From Verrucomicrobiota bacterium (GTDB lineage Bacteria; Verrucomicrobiota; Verrucomicrobiia; Chthoniobacterales; Terrimicrobiaceae): 64,000 bases of DNA. Both the position numbers and the translations under genes were made by a program. This document shows, in pieces, positions 15,281 to 25,794 of the stretch (the first letter of the stretch is position 1; every line of letters starts with the position of its first letter). The notes under the pieces are model-generated. The model ran no database searches and was not told the origin of the DNA. It saw only the letters and a list, made by a program, of their open reading frames with translations. The DNA lies in the NCBI GenBank assembly GCA_017305195.1, contig JAFKMU010000039.1, positions 1 to 64,000 of the forward strand. The letters are read 5' to 3'.

Positions 15281-17650
15281 TCACGCAGCCAGACGGCGAA
15301 GCTTCCGGCGAAACAGCAGGAGCGTCACGCCACACAGGCCGAGCAAGGCCCACGTGGATGGTTCCGGAACCGCGGCGAATTGCACCTGAATCCCGCCATT
15401 CTCGATCTTCCAGCCCCCCGTACCAAAGGACTGATCGAGAACAAGTCCCGTATTGACGAGATAGAGATCGCTCAGCGTGAGACCCGAGAGGCTGCCATAG
15501 GAGAGCAGAGTATAGGCCTGCCCCGCCTCGAGTGCCGCCAGGTTGGTGAACGCGATGCGGACTCCATTATCCAATACGCTCCCTTTGAATTCTCCCGTGA
15601 TCGCAACCAACGGAATCGAGGGGTCGACGGTTTGCTGGAGATCAAACTGAAAGGTGACACCCTGGCTGGCATCGAGGGATGCCATGGTAAGGATTCCCTC
15701 GCTGCGTGACGCCTCGATGACGCTCATGGTTCCCGTCGTCGCGACCTTCCTTGCAATCACGCCTGCACCTTTCACTTTTCCTCCGGCCTCAATCGTCAGC
15801 ACCGACTGGGGAGTGAAAATATCCCCGGCAAATCCATTCAGACGGCCCGTCGACGTGATGTGAAACACCGCTCCGTTCTTTACCGTGAAACTGCCGTATC
15901 CTGTGCCAGCGGCCGCTCCGATGGTGGTCTCGAGAACCAGCGTACCACTGCTGACCACGGTCGCATCATTGTAGTTCTTTGCCGTTCCGGAAAAAATGAC
16001 CGTTCCGGGGCCATCCACCGTGACCGTGCGATTGGTTCCTCCTCCGGTCATCGCCCCGGTGAAGTTCACCCTGTCTGTCGCGCTCTCCGTACGCAGGCGC
16101 ACATCAGCCGGACCGGAGGTAAGGCTGACCGCCCCGGAGTAAATGGCTGTCTGTCCTCCGGTGTTTCGGGCTCCGAGAATCACCTGGGAATTGTTGGCCA
16201 CGACCTCGATCGAGCGTCCCAGGGTGTACGCGCCATCGATAAACAACGCTGCCGGGACAGGATTATCAAAAAAGGTGCTGTCAAAACCGACTTTCACCAC
16301 GCCGCTTGCCGTCAGCGCCGTTGCGGATGCCAGCGACAGCTCGCCACCGCGCACACTGACCGTCGCGGTCGTGCCATTGGAGCCGGTCAGCCGCACGTTT
16401 CCCGCCTGGATGTCCATTGCACCCGTGAAGGAATTGTTCCCCGACAGTGCCAGTGCTCCACTCCCCGTCTTCACAAATCCGTAGCCACCCGACACATCGC
16501 CATCGATCCGGACGGTGCCAGCCGCAATATCGAAGAGATTGACTGCTCCGAAGACATAGTCGGACTTGATGGAATACACTCCCGTAGCAGCCGCAGTCGT
16601 GGAGATGCCGGTATTCGCCGTCAGTGCCACCCCGGCATCGGCCTGCAAGGTCAGGTCATTCGCCGTGGAGAAGACGATCTCCCCGACCGTCTGGCTGCTC
16701 TCCAGCGTGACCAGCGCAGCCGAGGTGTTTTCGAAACGCACGTTTCCATTCTCGACCGGGCCGGTTCCATAAGTGCCACCCGCCGAGCGATCCAGCCAGT
16801 TCGCACCATTGCTCCATGAGCCGCTGCCACCAGTCCAGGCCCGGGTCGTCGGGATCGCTGCGACATATTGATCCGAGCTATCCAGCGACACCTGTTGAAG
16901 GCTGGTGTGCGACTCCGTATCCCAGACGATCGAGTACTCCGAGATGCCCAGTCCCGTCAGATTCCACTGGATCGCAAAACGGCTCTCGTACCCTTCCGCA
17001 GAGCTCGGATCAGAGCTGGCTCCCTCAGGCGGCATATACTCCCTGAGCATCTCGGCCCGATTCAGATCGGCCGCGGAGATCCACTTCTCGATCCCACCGT
17101 CCATGTAGACGAGGCGAATCGTCGAGAGATCAACGAACTGGCCATCCGTCTGAAACTGGAAAACCACCGTTCCCGCCGTATAGCCCGGCATACCGGACGG
17201 ATCGTCCGTCGCGGCGGTATTATCATCGAGCCGGAAGCTCTGCGCTCCATTCAATCCGTAAAAATTTCCCGTGCTGCTGATGTATCCGGTCGCAGCATTC
17301 GTCTGGGTGATCGTCGGATTGTTGATGTTCCAAAACGCGTTGGGACGATCGCTCGTGTAGTAGTTCGGTTCCGCAGGGAAGTTGGGATCATCCAGAGGCC
17401 TCGGTGTCGGCTGCCAGACGGAACCCACCTTCACCCCGCCAAACTCCGAGTAGTAATCCGGCAGATTCCCCACCGTGCTCTTGGAGTAAAAGTTGCGCCA
17501 TTCGCTATAACGGGTGGTCGACCCGCCATAGTTCAGCGTTGGCTCGATAAAGCCAGTGCCTGGGGCAAAGAGAAAATCCGCCCTGGCCGTGCCACTGCCA
17601 ATGGCAAGTGCTCCGGCAGCCAAAAGTCCTGACCAACGATTCCTCATCAC
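15281..17650 (-). CDS. PEP-CTERM protein with autotransporter-associated beta-strand repeats
   Basis: A 789-residue exported protein. The signal peptide (RNRWSGLLAAGALAIGSG...) is followed by a unique N-terminal half, then PATR-type repeats such as GYGFVKTGSGALALSGNNSF and WTGGSGSWSNGANWLD. The C-terminal PEP-CTERM sorting tail is VPEPSTWALLGLC, a hydrophobic stretch and RRKLRR. PEP-CTERM proteins are processed by an exosortase (none here) and usually end up on the surface or in the matrix. Its GTG start (then ATG) overlaps the pseudopilin-like gene stop as GTGA, so the two are made together. No enzymatic domain recognised. Confidence 0.8.
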   Translation of the reverse strand: MMRNRWSGLLAAGALAIGSGTARADFLFAPGTGFIEPTLNYGGSTTRYSEWRNFYSKSTVGNLPDYYSEFGGVKVGSVWQPTPRPLDDPNFPAEPNYYTSDRPNAFWNINNPTITQTNAATGYISSTGNFYGLNGAQSFRLDDNTAATDDPSGMPGYTAGTVVFQFQTDGQFVDLSTIRLVYMDGGIEKWISAADLNRAEMLREYMPPEGASSDPSSAEGYESRFAIQWNLTGLGISEYSIVWDTESHTSLQQVSLDSSDQYVAAIPTTRAWTGGSGSWSNGANWLDRSAGGTYGTGPVENGNVRFENTSAALVTLESSQTVGEIVFSTANDLTLQADAGVALTANTGISTTAAATGVYSIKSDYVFGAVNLFDIAAGTVRIDGDVSGGYGFVKTGSGALALSGNNSFTGAMDIQAGNVRLTGSNGTTATVSVRGGELSLASATALTASGVVKVGFDSTFFDNPVPAALFIDGAYTLGRSIEVVANNSQVILGARNTGGQTAIYSGAVSLTSGPADVRLRTESATDRVNFTGAMTGGGTNRTVTVDGPGTVIFSGTAKNYNDATVVSSGTLVLETTIGAAAGTGYGSFTVKNGAVFHITSTGRLNGFAGDIFTPQSVLTIEAGGKVKGAGVIARKVATTGTMSVIEASRSEGILTMASLDASQGVTFQFDLQQTVDPSIPLVAITGEFKGSVLDNGVRIAFTNLAALEAGQAYTLLSYGSLSGLTLSDLYLVNTGLVLDQSFGTGGWKIENGGIQVQFAAVPEPSTWALLGLCGVTLLLFRRKLRRLAA

Positions 17651-18513
17651 CGATTCCCCCGCCCGCCGCTTCCGCCCTCAAGCACAGGGGCATAATTCGG
17701 ATTATCGTCGCGGGCCGCGTTCTTGCTCCAGAGGCGCATGTCCGTCAGTTCCGCCACCTTGTACGAGCGGATGCTTCCATCCAGGAAGACACACATCGCC
17801 TTGTCGCCATTGCGGAAGTCCACATTGCCAGTCGACTCCGCCGAGCCATTCTGCGGCCAGTCTGGCTGAGACAGCGAGCCCGAGCCTGCCGCGCGAGGGA
17901 CAAAACGGGGCGCTTTTACCAGATAATGCCCCGAGCCCTGGCTGCTCCTGGCCGTCGCAAAGACGAGCAGGGAGGAAGGCTTGTCCACCTGCAGCAGGGA
18001 GGTGGCCACATCACCGCTGGGAATGGAGGTTTCGCCATTCTCCACGAATCCCCCGACGTAGTAGGCATTGATTCCATAGGCCACGGAAATACTTTCCCCG
18101 TATCCTTTCATCCCGGCATCCTCGGACTCCTTTTGCGCCCGGCTACGAGCCTTGGAGTACAAGACGCCATTAATGGAATAGTCAAAATACGGAGCCAGTC
18201 TCCAGACGTAGCGGCTGGCAGCTTCCCCGCTGATCTGGCTCCCGTCCGGCAGCGTCACGGGCTGGGCGCCTTTCTGGTATCCCACCAGCAGTTGCCCGCC
18301 ATTCTCCGAGGCATAGGCCTGATATGCCGAAATGAGGGTCTTCCCCGCGGCGACATCCTGCGCAGCGGCAGCCTTTTCGGCCATCGTGCCCTGAATGCCT
18401 GTACCGACGACGGCTAGAGTCACGATGATGCCAATGGTCACGAGCAACTCGATCAATGAGAAGCCCCGGGGGGAACCTGCTCTATGAATGGGTGCGTGAT
18501 CCGTCTTCGACAT
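17647..18513 (-). CDS. Type II pseudopilin-like protein (prepilin N-terminal motif, DUF1559-like)
   Basis: A 288-residue protein. A 17-residue basic leader is followed by the prepilin peptidase motif G-FSLIELLVTIGIIV, which is cleaved before Phe and N-methylated in this class. Then comes the long helix (AAAAQDVAAGKTLISAYQAYA) and a C-terminal globular domain with an H-X-G-style motif (CVFLDGSIRSYKVAEL). Such proteins are very numerous in Verrucomicrobia and Planctomycetes and resemble GspG/H-type minor pseudopilins. GTGA-coupled to the downstream PEP-CTERM gene, so a role in exporting or assembling that protein is possible but inferred. Confidence 0.8.
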   Translation of the reverse strand: MSKTDHAPIHRAGSPRGFSLIELLVTIGIIVTLAVVGTGIQGTMAEKAAAAQDVAAGKTLISAYQAYASENGGQLLVGYQKGAQPVTLPDGSQISGEAASRYVWRLAPYFDYSINGVLYSKARSRAQKESEDAGMKGYGESISVAYGINAYYVGGFVENGETSIPSGDVATSLLQVDKPSSLLVFATARSSQGSGHYLVKAPRFVPRAAGSGSLSQPDWPQNGSAESTGNVDFRNGDKAMCVFLDGSIRSYKVAELTDMRLWSKNAARDDNPNYAPVLEGGSGGRGNR

Positions 18514-18533
18514 GGGATAAGGAAAAAAGGTTT

Positions 18534-18563
18534 ACCGTAGGCGGACACACATCCGCCTACGGT
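18534..18563 (-). terminator. Perfect 12-bp hairpin, probable terminator of the small PEP-CTERM gene
   Basis: Inverted repeat ACCGTAGGCGGA (18534-18545) and TCCGCCTACGGT (18552-18563) around a six-base loop. On the minus strand the stem is followed within about five bases by a run of six T (complement of the A run near 18523-18528). This fits an intrinsic terminator of the gene at 18611-19360. The core TAGGCGGACAC resembles a palindrome near 30.17 kb, so it may instead be a REP-like element used as a terminator. Confidence 0.65.
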
Positions 18564-18610
18564 GGCTTGCGAAAGATTAGCGGTGATTTGCGATGGGAGG
18601 AGTCAACACC

Positions 18611-19360
18611 TCAGGAAACCGCTACCGTGGAGCGACGACGGGCCATCCAGACAACAGCTCCCAGGCCCAGAGCGATCAGCGCGTAGGTCGACGGCTCGGG
18701 AACCGCCATGCCCGCGTCTGCATCGATACGAAAACCATCAAGCGACTTGTGCGCAAACGCGCCACCGAAGGAAAGCGTGATCAACTCGCCTTCGCTGATA
18801 TTCAGGCCCGACCAGGACCAGGTCGTGATCACCCAGTCGTTCGTCGAAGCCGAGGTGGGGTCGGCAAACGCCGAGCCGACGGAAGCATTGGTGAAAGCAA
18901 TACCGTTCAGCGTTGGCGTAAAGTAGCTGGTCAAACCACTGGTATCCGTACCGCCACTAGGATTCGCGCCGTTTTGTTTGACCTGAAGAACGAAGGTCGA
19001 AAGCGTTCCGGTAGTAATGGCTGAAACAGTGAAAGACGTCGTCGCGCCGCCAGTATAGAGCTGGCTGTTTGCCGTGCCCGCCGCGTCAGGAATCAATAGA
19101 GCTCCTGGATTTCCGCCGCTAAAGCTTGCGGAGAGGACCGCATCGGAAGTCCCCTGGTCGTCGAGTCGGCCTGAGAAGGACGCAGCCGAGGTATTTCCGA
19201 AGACAACTCCGCCGCCCGGAAAGACATCCCAGAGCGACCAACTGGCGTTGCTGCCCAGCAAGCTGGAGTAGTCGGTGTAACCAACACTGGTTGCGTGAGA
19301 AACACCGCTGGCGGCGAGGCAGACGCCAGCGAGCAAGAGCGAACGTAAGGACAATTTCAT
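18611..19360 (-). CDS. Small PEP-CTERM sorting-domain protein
   Basis: A 249-residue exported protein with a signal peptide MKLSLRSLLLAGVCLAASGVSHA. A Ser/Gly/Thr-rich beta-type middle and the tail AVPEPSTYALIALGLGAVVWMARRRS follow. The tail holds Pro-Glu-Pro, a hydrophobic helix and Arg cluster, the PEP-CTERM signal. No known binding or catalytic domain. It lies upstream of the pseudopilin/PEP-CTERM pair but is separated by a strong hairpin, so it is probably its own unit. An exosortase must be encoded elsewhere. Confidence 0.8.
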   Translation of the reverse strand: MKLSLRSLLLAGVCLAASGVSHATSVGYTDYSSLLGSNASWSLWDVFPGGGVVFGNTSAASFSGRLDDQGTSDAVLSASFSGGNPGALLIPDAAGTANSQLYTGGATTSFTVSAITTGTLSTFVLQVKQNGANPSGGTDTSGLTSYFTPTLNGIAFTNASVGSAFADPTSASTNDWVITTWSWSGLNISEGELITLSFGGAFAHKSLDGFRIDADAGMAVPEPSTYALIALGLGAVVWMARRRSTVAVS

Positions 19361-19408
19361 TGCGGCGGATAATGCCGCAATCCCCCATCACCCGCTAACG
19401 GCTGCTTG

Positions 19409-20692
19409 CTATTGTTTGTCGGATGATTGCAATCCGGCGCACCATTGCTCCGCCAGCCCGAACAAATGGCCGTCGTGCCATGCCGGAGCAAAAAGAGTCA
19501 CGCCAGAGGCAATACCGTCGCGACGAAAGCCCGCGGGTATGGCAATACCGCACAAATCCAGCAGGTTCATAAAATTGGTGTAGCGGCCGAGATTCGAGTT
19601 CAGCGTGATCGGGTCGGCCAGCATTTGGTCCACGGTATAGATGGTTCCCGCCGTCGGGAGCATGAGGGCCGAGCAACGCTGCCAGGTTGCCTCGGTTTCC
19701 CGCGCCAGGGCGGCGAGCCGGTATTGGGCGCGAAAGGTCTCGACCGCCGTGAATTTCCTCCCCCCTTCCACGATGGCGCGCACGGTCGGGTGCACCGCAT
19801 CGGCGTGATCCGCCAGAAACTCCTCCATCGCCGCCGTACGCTCGGCCACCCAGGGACCGGCATAGAGCAGGGCCGCCGCCTCGCGGAAGGGCCTGTAGTC
19901 AAACTCCACGACCTCCCAGCCCAGGTCTCGCGCTTTGGCGATGGCCTCCGAGTAAAGTCGTGCATACTCGGTGTCTCCAAAAAACTCCCGTTCCGCCTCC
20001 GGCAGAATCCCGATGGCCCCCTGCCGCGAAGAGACTTCCGGGATCGGTCGGGAATACGGATCGATGGAATCAAACCCGCGTATCACCTCGTCCACGCGCC
20101 TTGCCAGGGAAAGTTCCTTGGCGAAAACCGTAATGCAATCCAGCGTGCGACAGGCCGGCACGAGGCCTGCCGTCGACCAGCGCCCGCGCGTCGGCTTGTA
20201 GCCGATCAGGTTGTTGAAGGCCGCCGGGACGCGTCCCGAGCCCGCTGTGTCCGTGCCGAGGGAGAAATCCACCAGCCCGGCCGCAACCGCAACGGCGGAA
20301 CCCGAACTCGAGCCGCCGCTGATGTAGTCCTGATTGAAAACACACCGGGGAATGCCATAGGGCGAGCGTGTCCCATTCAGCCCCGTGGCGAACTGGTCGA
20401 GATTCGTCTTGCCGATCGGAATCGCTCCCGCCGAAATGAGCTTGCGCACCACCGTGGCGTCCTGTGCGGGTTCATAGGTAAACTCCGGACAGCCTGCTGT
20501 CGTGGGCACGCCCTGCAAATCAATATTGTCCTTGATCGCAACGGTCAGTCCGGCGAGAGGAAGATCCGCTCTTTCCACCGCCGCAGCCTGGACAAGCGAC
20601 ACCTCCTCCGGAACGAGCGAGATCCAGACGCCATCATCCCCCCGCTCACGAATGCGGCGATACGTTTCGCGGACTTTTTCGACAACTCTCAT
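19409..20692 (-). CDS. atzF: Allophanate hydrolase, amidase domain only
   Basis: Splits allophanate to two ammonia and two CO2, the last step of the carboxylase route. Amidase-signature enzyme of 427 residues. The triad is visible: K54 ([11 protein letters not shown]), cis-Ser in GGSSSGS (126-132) and nucleophile S152 in [12 protein letters not shown]. The extra C-terminal domain of AtzF/DUR1 (about 130 residues) is absent. The substrate is assigned from the neighbouring carboxylase: its start overlaps that gene's stop (ATGA). A different amide substrate is possible but less likely. Confidence 0.85.
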   Translation of the reverse strand: MRVVEKVRETYRRIRERGDDGVWISLVPEEVSLVQAAAVERADLPLAGLTVAIKDNIDLQGVPTTAGCPEFTYEPAQDATVVRKLISAGAIPIGKTNLDQFATGLNGTRSPYGIPRCVFNQDYISGGSSSGSAVAVAAGLVDFSLGTDTAGSGRVPAAFNNLIGYKPTRGRWSTAGLVPACRTLDCITVFAKELSLARRVDEVIRGFDSIDPYSRPIPEVSSRQGAIGILPEAEREFFGDTEYARLYSEAIAKARDLGWEVVEFDYRPFREAAALLYAGPWVAERTAAMEEFLADHADAVHPTVRAIVEGGRKFTAVETFRAQYRLAALARETEATWQRCSALMLPTAGTIYTVDQMLADPITLNSNLGRYTNFMNLLDLCGIAIPAGFRRDGIASGVTLFAPAWHDGHLFGLAEQWCAGLQSSDKQ

Positions 20693-23600
20693 TTTTCGGC
20701 AATCACGGCTAAAGTTTGCCCAGGCATGACCATCTGGCCCTCGGCGCAGCGTATTGCCTCCACCTTTCCGGCGAGCGGCGCGACGATGGCGATCTCCATT
20801 TTCATCGCCTCCAGGATCATGAGCGTCTCGCCCTCGGCCACCTCGGCTCCGGGTTCAACGCAGACCTTCCAGACATTGGCAGCCACATGGGAGTCAATGG
20901 CATGGGAACCCTCCGCCAACTCCAGCAAGGGCTCGGGTGCATCCTCCTCCACTGTATCGGCAGCGGAACCATCGCCGGAGCCCGCCAGCGCCCAGCGTTC
21001 GCGCTCCTCGTTGAAGGCCTGCTGCTGGGTTGCCTTGAACCTCGCCGCCTCGCCCGAAATTCCGGCCAGGAATTTCCGATAGTCGCCCAGTCGGAAACGC
21101 TCCTCCCGAATGTCGAGCTTCAGCTTGCCCTGCGGGAAGTCCTCCCGCATGCGCAGGAGTTCCTCCGCACTCACGGGGTAAAACTGGATCTGGTCAAAGT
21201 GCCGCAGCAGCCACGGCTCCGCAAAATCGGGCGTCTGCCGCCAGCGGTTCCACATCTGCACGGTGCGACCGACGAACTGGTATCCTCCCGGCCCCTCCAT
21301 GCCGTACACGCAGAGATAAGCGCCGCCGATGCCGACGGCATTCTCCGGCGTCCAGGTGCGGGCGGGATTGTATTTTGTCGTCACCAGCCGATGGCGCGGA
21401 TCGAGCGGCGTGGCCACAGGCGCGCCGAGATAGACATCGCCGAGGCCCATCACGAGATAGCTGGCGGAGAAAACGATCTCCTTCACCTCCTCGATGCTGG
21501 AGAGGCCATTGATGCGGCGGATAAACTCGATATTGCTCGGGCACCACGGGGCGTCCTTGCGCACGGATTGCGCGTATTTGTCGATCGCGAGTTGCGTCGC
21601 CGGATCATCCCACGAAAGCGGCAGTCGCACGATGCGGGTCGGCACCTCCAGATCATCCAGCGAGGGCAGCGCCTTTTCCAAAGCGGTCAGCGCGTCGATC
21701 AGCTCGCCCATCGAGAGCACGCGACTATCGTAGTGAATCTGCAGCGAACGGATGCCCGGCGTGATATCGAGCACACCCGGGAGCTTTGCCTCCACCAGCG
21801 CGGTCATGAGCGCATGCACGCGGAAGCGCAGGTCGAGATCGAGCACGAGCGGCCCGTACTCGACGAGCAGGTATTTGTCTCCCGCCGCACGATAAACGGC
21901 CTGCGGCAGTTCTCCCTCCTCGGGAACAGTCAACAAGCGATCCGAGGATAAATCGGCGGGCGCAAAATCCACCTGCTGGCATCCCTCGCCCTCGGTCGTC
22001 CAGTTATCAAGGGCAAACTCGGCCTCAACGGCCGCCTGCACCGTGGTCGGCACAAACTTGACGGTGTCGCCGGGGCGCAGCTGGCCCATCTTCCAGAGCT
22101 CCGCCTGGATGATCGTCACCGGGCAGACGAAGCCGCCCAGGCTCGGCCCGTCGACCGCAAGGATCACCGGCATGTCGCCGGTGAAGTCGACCGCACCGAT
22201 GGCGTAGGCGTTGTCGTGGATGTTCGACGGATGCAACCCCGCCTCGCCGCCGTCCGACCGCGCCCATTTGGGCTTTGGGCCGATGAGGCGGATGCCCGTG
22301 CGCGAGGAGTTGTAGTGAACCTTCCAGTCCGCCGCAAAGAACGTCTCGATATCCTCCGGCGTGAAGAAATCCGGAGCGCCATGCGGGCCGTACATCACGG
22401 CGACGGTCCACGAGTTGGAGTAAATCGGCGGCTCCGCGATCCGGCGCGGAGCAGTCAACTCCACCGAACGCGCCATCTTCAGCACATCCCCGGCGCGAAG
22501 GATTCGCCCGCCGTGGCCACCGAACTGACCCAGCGTAAACGTCGCCTTGCTCCCGAGATAATCCGGCACGTCAAAGCCCCCCGCCACCGCGAGGTAGGCG
22601 CGGCACCCCCCACCCGCCACCGGGTAGAGTTTCAGCGTCTGGCCCGCCTTGACGTCGAACGCCTCCCACATCGACTGGCGCACGCCGTCGATCTCGGGCT
22701 GCATGTCGGCGCCTGTCACGGCCACCCGTGCGTCGCGATGAAACTTCAGCTTCGGCCCGGTCACCGTGCATTCGAGGCCCGCCGCGTTTTCTTCATTGCC
22801 GACGAGCCAGTTGGCGAGGCGAAACGCCAGGTGATCCATCGGCCCCGAGGGCGGCACGCCGATCTCCCAATACCCGGCACGCCCGGGATAATCCTGCACC
22901 GTCGTGTGCGTACCCGGCTCCAGCACGTCAATGGTGCGGGGCGTGAAGGGAAAGGTGGAGAGAAACTTGGTCGTGACCCCGCCCGCGAGGAATTCCCTGC
23001 TCCCGAGGATCGCCCCGAGGTAGTCGATATTCGTCTCGATGCCGTCAACCCGGCTGATCGCGAGCGCCTTTTCAAGCTGGGCGATGGCTTCTTCGCGAGT
23101 GGGAGCGTGGGAGATCACCTTGGCGATCATGGGATCGTAGTACGGCGTCACCTCCGAGCCGCGCTCGACCCACCCGTCCACGCGCACGCCCGCCGGGAAA
23201 CTCACCTCCGTGAGCAATCCGCAGCTCGGCTGGAAATTCTTGTTCGGGTCCTCCGCATAGACACGCGCCTGCACCGAGTGGCCCATCGGCTCATGCCGGT
23301 ATTCCGCCAGCGGCAGCTTTTCCCCGGCCGCCAGACGCACCATCCACTCCACGAGATCAAGGCCCGAGACCTGCTCGGTCACGCAATGCTCGACCTGAAG
23401 GCGCGTATTGACTTCCAGAAAGTAAAACTTCTCCTCGTTCGCGTCGTAGATGAATTCGCACGTACCCGCCGAGCGGTACTTCGCCGCCTCGCCGAGTCCC
23501 TTGGCGCACTGGTGCAGCCGCTGGCGCACCTCCTCGGAGAGATGCAGCGCGGGCGTCTCCTCGATCACCTTCTGGTTGCGACGCTGCACCGAGCAATCCC

Positions 23601-24276
23601 GCTCTCCCAGCACCGCCACCGTTCCCTCGCCGTCGCCAAAGATCTGCACCTCCACATGCCTCGCCGCCTCGATGAATTTCTCAAGAAACAATCCTGACTC
23701 CTTGAAGCTGCTGCGGGCCATGCGTTCGACGCTGGCAAATTTCTCCGCCAATTCGTCCTCCGACCTTGCCAGTTGCATGCCGATGCCGCCGCCGCCCGCC
23801 GTGCTCTTGAGCATCACGGGATAGCCGATACGCGCCGCCGCCTCGCGCGCCTCCTCCACCGAGGCCAGCAGTTCCGTACCGGGCGAAACCGGCACCCCGC
23901 TCGCGATGGCGAGCGCACGGGCCGTGTGCTTGAGGCCAAAGTCGCGCATGTTTCCCGCCGTCGGCCCGATGAAGGCGATGCCCGCCTTTTCACAGGCCTC
24001 GGCAAACTCGGGATTTTCGCTCAGGAACCCATAGCCCGGGTGTATGGCCTGCGCCCCGGTCTGCTTCGCCGCATCGAGGATGCGATCGATGAGCAGATAG
24101 CTCTGCGCAGCCTGCGCCGGTCCCACGCACACCGCCTCGCCCGCGAGACGGACATGGGCGGCGTTGGCATCAGCCTCGGAATACACGGCGACAGATGCCA
24201 CGCCCAGGCGGTCGAGCGTGCGAATGATACGGCAGGCGATCTCGCCCCGGTTGGCTATGAGTACCTTGGTGAACAT
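20689..24276 (-). CDS. Biotin-dependent urea/guanidine carboxylase
   Basis: 1195 residues. Domains in order: biotin carboxylase (1 to about 450; [23 protein letters not shown]-grasp loop [21 protein letters not shown]), carboxyltransferase of KipA/KipI type (about 465-1050), and a C-terminal biotin carrier domain with biotinyl lysine K1159 in EAMKME. It carboxylates urea to allophanate or guanidine to carboxyguanidine. The paired DUF1989 genes favour guanidine. So may Asp697 in GAVDFTGD, where, as I recall, urea enzymes have Asn and guanidine enzymes Asp; I could not check this. Coupled to atzF by ATGA; seven bases separate it from the DUF1989 gene upstream. Confidence 0.93.
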   Translation of the reverse strand: MFTKVLIANRGEIACRIIRTLDRLGVASVAVYSEADANAAHVRLAGEAVCVGPAQAAQSYLLIDRILDAAKQTGAQAIHPGYGFLSENPEFAEACEKAGIAFIGPTAGNMRDFGLKHTARALAIASGVPVSPGTELLASVEEAREAAARIGYPVMLKSTAGGGGIGMQLARSEDELAEKFASVERMARSSFKESGLFLEKFIEAARHVEVQIFGDGEGTVAVLGERDCSVQRRNQKVIEETPALHLSEEVRQRLHQCAKGLGEAAKYRSAGTCEFIYDANEEKFYFLEVNTRLQVEHCVTEQVSGLDLVEWMVRLAAGEKLPLAEYRHEPMGHSVQARVYAEDPNKNFQPSCGLLTEVSFPAGVRVDGWVERGSEVTPYYDPMIAKVISHAPTREEAIAQLEKALAISRVDGIETNIDYLGAILGSREFLAGGVTTKFLSTFPFTPRTIDVLEPGTHTTVQDYPGRAGYWEIGVPPSGPMDHLAFRLANWLVGNEENAAGLECTVTGPKLKFHRDARVAVTGADMQPEIDGVRQSMWEAFDVKAGQTLKLYPVAGGGCRAYLAVAGGFDVPDYLGSKATFTLGQFGGHGGRILRAGDVLKMARSVELTAPRRIAEPPIYSNSWTVAVMYGPHGAPDFFTPEDIETFFAADWKVHYNSSRTGIRLIGPKPKWARSDGGEAGLHPSNIHDNAYAIGAVDFTGDMPVILAVDGPSLGGFVCPVTIIQAELWKMGQLRPGDTVKFVPTTVQAAVEAEFALDNWTTEGEGCQQVDFAPADLSSDRLLTVPEEGELPQAVYRAAGDKYLLVEYGPLVLDLDLRFRVHALMTALVEAKLPGVLDITPGIRSLQIHYDSRVLSMGELIDALTALEKALPSLDDLEVPTRIVRLPLSWDDPATQLAIDKYAQSVRKDAPWCPSNIEFIRRINGLSSIEEVKEIVFSASYLVMGLGDVYLGAPVATPLDPRHRLVTTKYNPARTWTPENAVGIGGAYLCVYGMEGPGGYQFVGRTVQMWNRWRQTPDFAEPWLLRHFDQIQFYPVSAEELLRMREDFPQGKLKLDIREERFRLGDYRKFLAGISGEAARFKATQQQAFNEERERWALAGSGDGSAADTVEEDAPEPLLELAEGSHAIDSHVAANVWKVCVEPGAEVAEGETLMILEAMKMEIAIVAPLAGKVEAIRCAEGQMVMPGQTLAVIAEK

Positions 24277-24282
24277 GGCGGA

Positions 24283-24927
24283 TTACCAGATAAGAACCTG
24301 AATCGGCGTCGGGTTGTAAGCGTTGCAGGGGTTATTGAGCTGCGGGCAGTTGGAGATGAGGCAGAGCACATCCATCTCGGCCCTCATCTCGACATATTTC
24401 CCCGGCTCCGACACGCCGTCGGCAAACCTCAGTCCGCCCTCCGGCGTCACCGGCACGTTCATGAAGAAGTTGATATTATGCGCGAGGTCGCGCTTCGTCA
24501 CATTATACCCCGAGAGCGCCATCTGGAGCAGGAATGTGTCGCGGCAGGCGTGCATGAAGCGCTTGTCGAGCGAGTACCGCACCATGTTGCTCTCCGCCGC
24601 GCAGGCGCCGCCCAGCGTGTCGTGACGCCCGCAGGTATCCGCCGTGATGGTGAGGAGCGGATTGCACAGGTTGGACATGAGGGGCGTGCCGGTCGTCAGG
24701 TAAATGGAACCCTGCTCGCGGATCGTGTCCTGCGCGCTGTAGCGCTCCTTCACGTCAGCCGCGTTGAAGAAGAATGTATCCGCCGCCTGGTTGCCCTCCA
24801 GGTCGACGATGCGGAGCGTCTGCCCCTTTTTCACCGGATGAAACCATCCGTCGCCCGCGAGGATGGTCGCGTCGTAGACAGCGTGTTTCGGATCGAGGGG
24901 GCTTTCCGTGTAAATCAGCGTGCTCAT
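24283..24927 (-). CDS. DUF1989 protein, urea-carboxylase-associated 2 / carboxyguanidine deiminase subunit
   Basis: A 214-residue cytosolic protein of the DUF1989 family, formerly named urea amidolyase-associated protein 2. In guanidine-using bacteria the paired DUF1989 proteins form carboxyguanidine deiminase (CgdAB), which turns carboxyguanidine into allophanate plus ammonia. Family features visible: [20 protein letters not shown], a Cys/His-rich centre ([17 protein letters not shown]) and the conserved end [21 protein letters not shown]. It sits four bases after its partner gene and just before the carboxylase. I cannot tell CgdA from CgdB with certainty. Confidence 0.85.
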   Translation of the reverse strand: MSTLIYTESPLDPKHAVYDATILAGDGWFHPVKKGQTLRIVDLEGNQAADTFFFNAADVKERYSAQDTIREQGSIYLTTGTPLMSNLCNPLLTITADTCGRHDTLGGACAAESNMVRYSLDKRFMHACRDTFLLQMALSGYNVTKRDLAHNINFFMNVPVTPEGGLRFADGVSEPGKYVEMRAEMDVLCLISNCPQLNNPCNAYNPTPIQVLIW

Positions 24928-24931
24928 CGGA

Positions 24932-25642
24932 TCAGATAAAAAGGCGTTCGGTCAGTGCGAGGGTGCGACCACACTCCGGGCGGAAGTTTCGGCAGAAATC
25001 ATCGGCCCCGGGAGCTTCGCTCGGGAAGATCTCCACCTGCACACGACACACGGGATAGTCGGTCGCCGGGTTCATGGGATGCGGGCAATTCGCCAGGACG
25101 AGGAGCAGGTTCATCTCCGTGCGCAGATCGATGGAATCTCCGGCCGATGCGTGGTCCGGCACGAAGGCCATCTTGCCGTCGTCGTCCACCGCGACCTTGC
25201 TGAAGAAGTTCACATTCGCCACGATGTCCGCGAGCCCGAGGCCGTGCTTGCTCAGCTCGACGAGGAAATCGTTGTGCGTGTTGCGGTGGAAATCGTTGCG
25301 GTACTGCTGGTAGCTGTGGTCACCGTACTTCGCCAGCGCCTGGGCGGCGGTGAGATGGCCGCCGAGCGGATCGTGCCAGCCGAGGGAATCCTCCACGATC
25401 GAGGCGAGAGCATTGCCCATGTCGCTCATGAGGATGTGGCCCCTGGTGAGCTTGGCCGTATGCAGGGCCTTGAGGGTATCGGGAACATTCAGCCGGTCGA
25501 GCGGCTGGTCGGCGTTGTACAGGAGCGCCGAGACGTTGGCTCCGGCATCGAGCGCCGTGAGCCGGATGCGGCGCTGGCGGGGAATGCGCATCGACCACAT
25601 CGCCCCTCCGGGGAGGGTTTCGGCATACAGGGTGGTGTTCAT
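24932..25642 (-). CDS. DUF1989 protein, urea-carboxylase-associated 1 / carboxyguanidine deiminase subunit
   Basis: A 236-residue partner of the next gene and first gene of the carboxylase operon. Conserved parts: [40 protein letters not shown] and [22 protein letters not shown]. The start is set at ATG 25642 because family members begin at [13 protein letters not shown]. The frame stays open to 25705, but those codons fall within the structured leader. The ATG has no good Shine-Dalgarno; it overlaps the stop of a possible ten-codon leader ORF (ATGA). Confidence 0.85.
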   Translation of the reverse strand: MNTTLYAETLPGGAMWSMRIPRQRRIRLTALDAGANVSALLYNADQPLDRLNVPDTLKALHTAKLTRGHILMSDMGNALASIVEDSLGWHDPLGGHLTAAQALAKYGDHSYQQYRNDFHRNTHNDFLVELSKHGLGLADIVANVNFFSKVAVDDDGKMAFVPDHASAGDSIDLRTEMNLLLVLANCPHPMNPATDYPVCRVQVEIFPSEAPGADDFCRNFRPECGRTLALTERLFI

Positions 25643-25686
25643 AAAGTCGGAAAGGGTACAGCGATATTCATGCCGCGTGCGGCGGA

Positions 25687-25778
25687 GACGGCATGACCAT
25701 TCCACCCGCCGCTAGCGGGAGCAGAGATGGGGAAGTGCCGTCCATATCCGAAATTTTCAGAAAAAAGTGGCCGGACGG
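25687..25778 (-). promoter_or_regulatory. Structured 5' leader with alternative stems before the DUF1989/carboxylase operon
   Basis: On the minus strand, 25742-25736 (GACGGCA) pairs perfectly with 25693-25687 (TGCCGTC). Nested inside are a 4-bp stem (TTCC 25734-25731 with GGAA 25703-25700) and a 5-bp hairpin (CCCGC 25719-25715 with GCGGG 25709-25705). The 5' arm of the outer stem can instead pair with an upstream CCGTCC (25778-25773), because GGACGG at 25743-25738 overlaps it. Two mutually exclusive folds 45 or more bases before the start are typical of a riboswitch or attenuator. The guanidine-I (ykkC) signature CTAGGG is absent, so no known class is assigned. Confidence 0.4.
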
Positions 25779-25794
25779 AAATAGGATGTTCTTC

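Noticed and set aside
18528-18570. CRISPR repeat suspicion because of the long palindrome
   Set aside because: Only one copy here, no spacers and no cas genes.
22216-23697. 493-codon plus-strand frame
   Set aside because: Lies fully antisense to the biotin carboxylase region; composition typical of a GC-rich shadow.
25643-25705. N-terminal extension of the first DUF1989 protein
   Set aside because: Codons fall in the structured leader and are Arg/Cys-rich; the family starts at [13 protein letters not shown].
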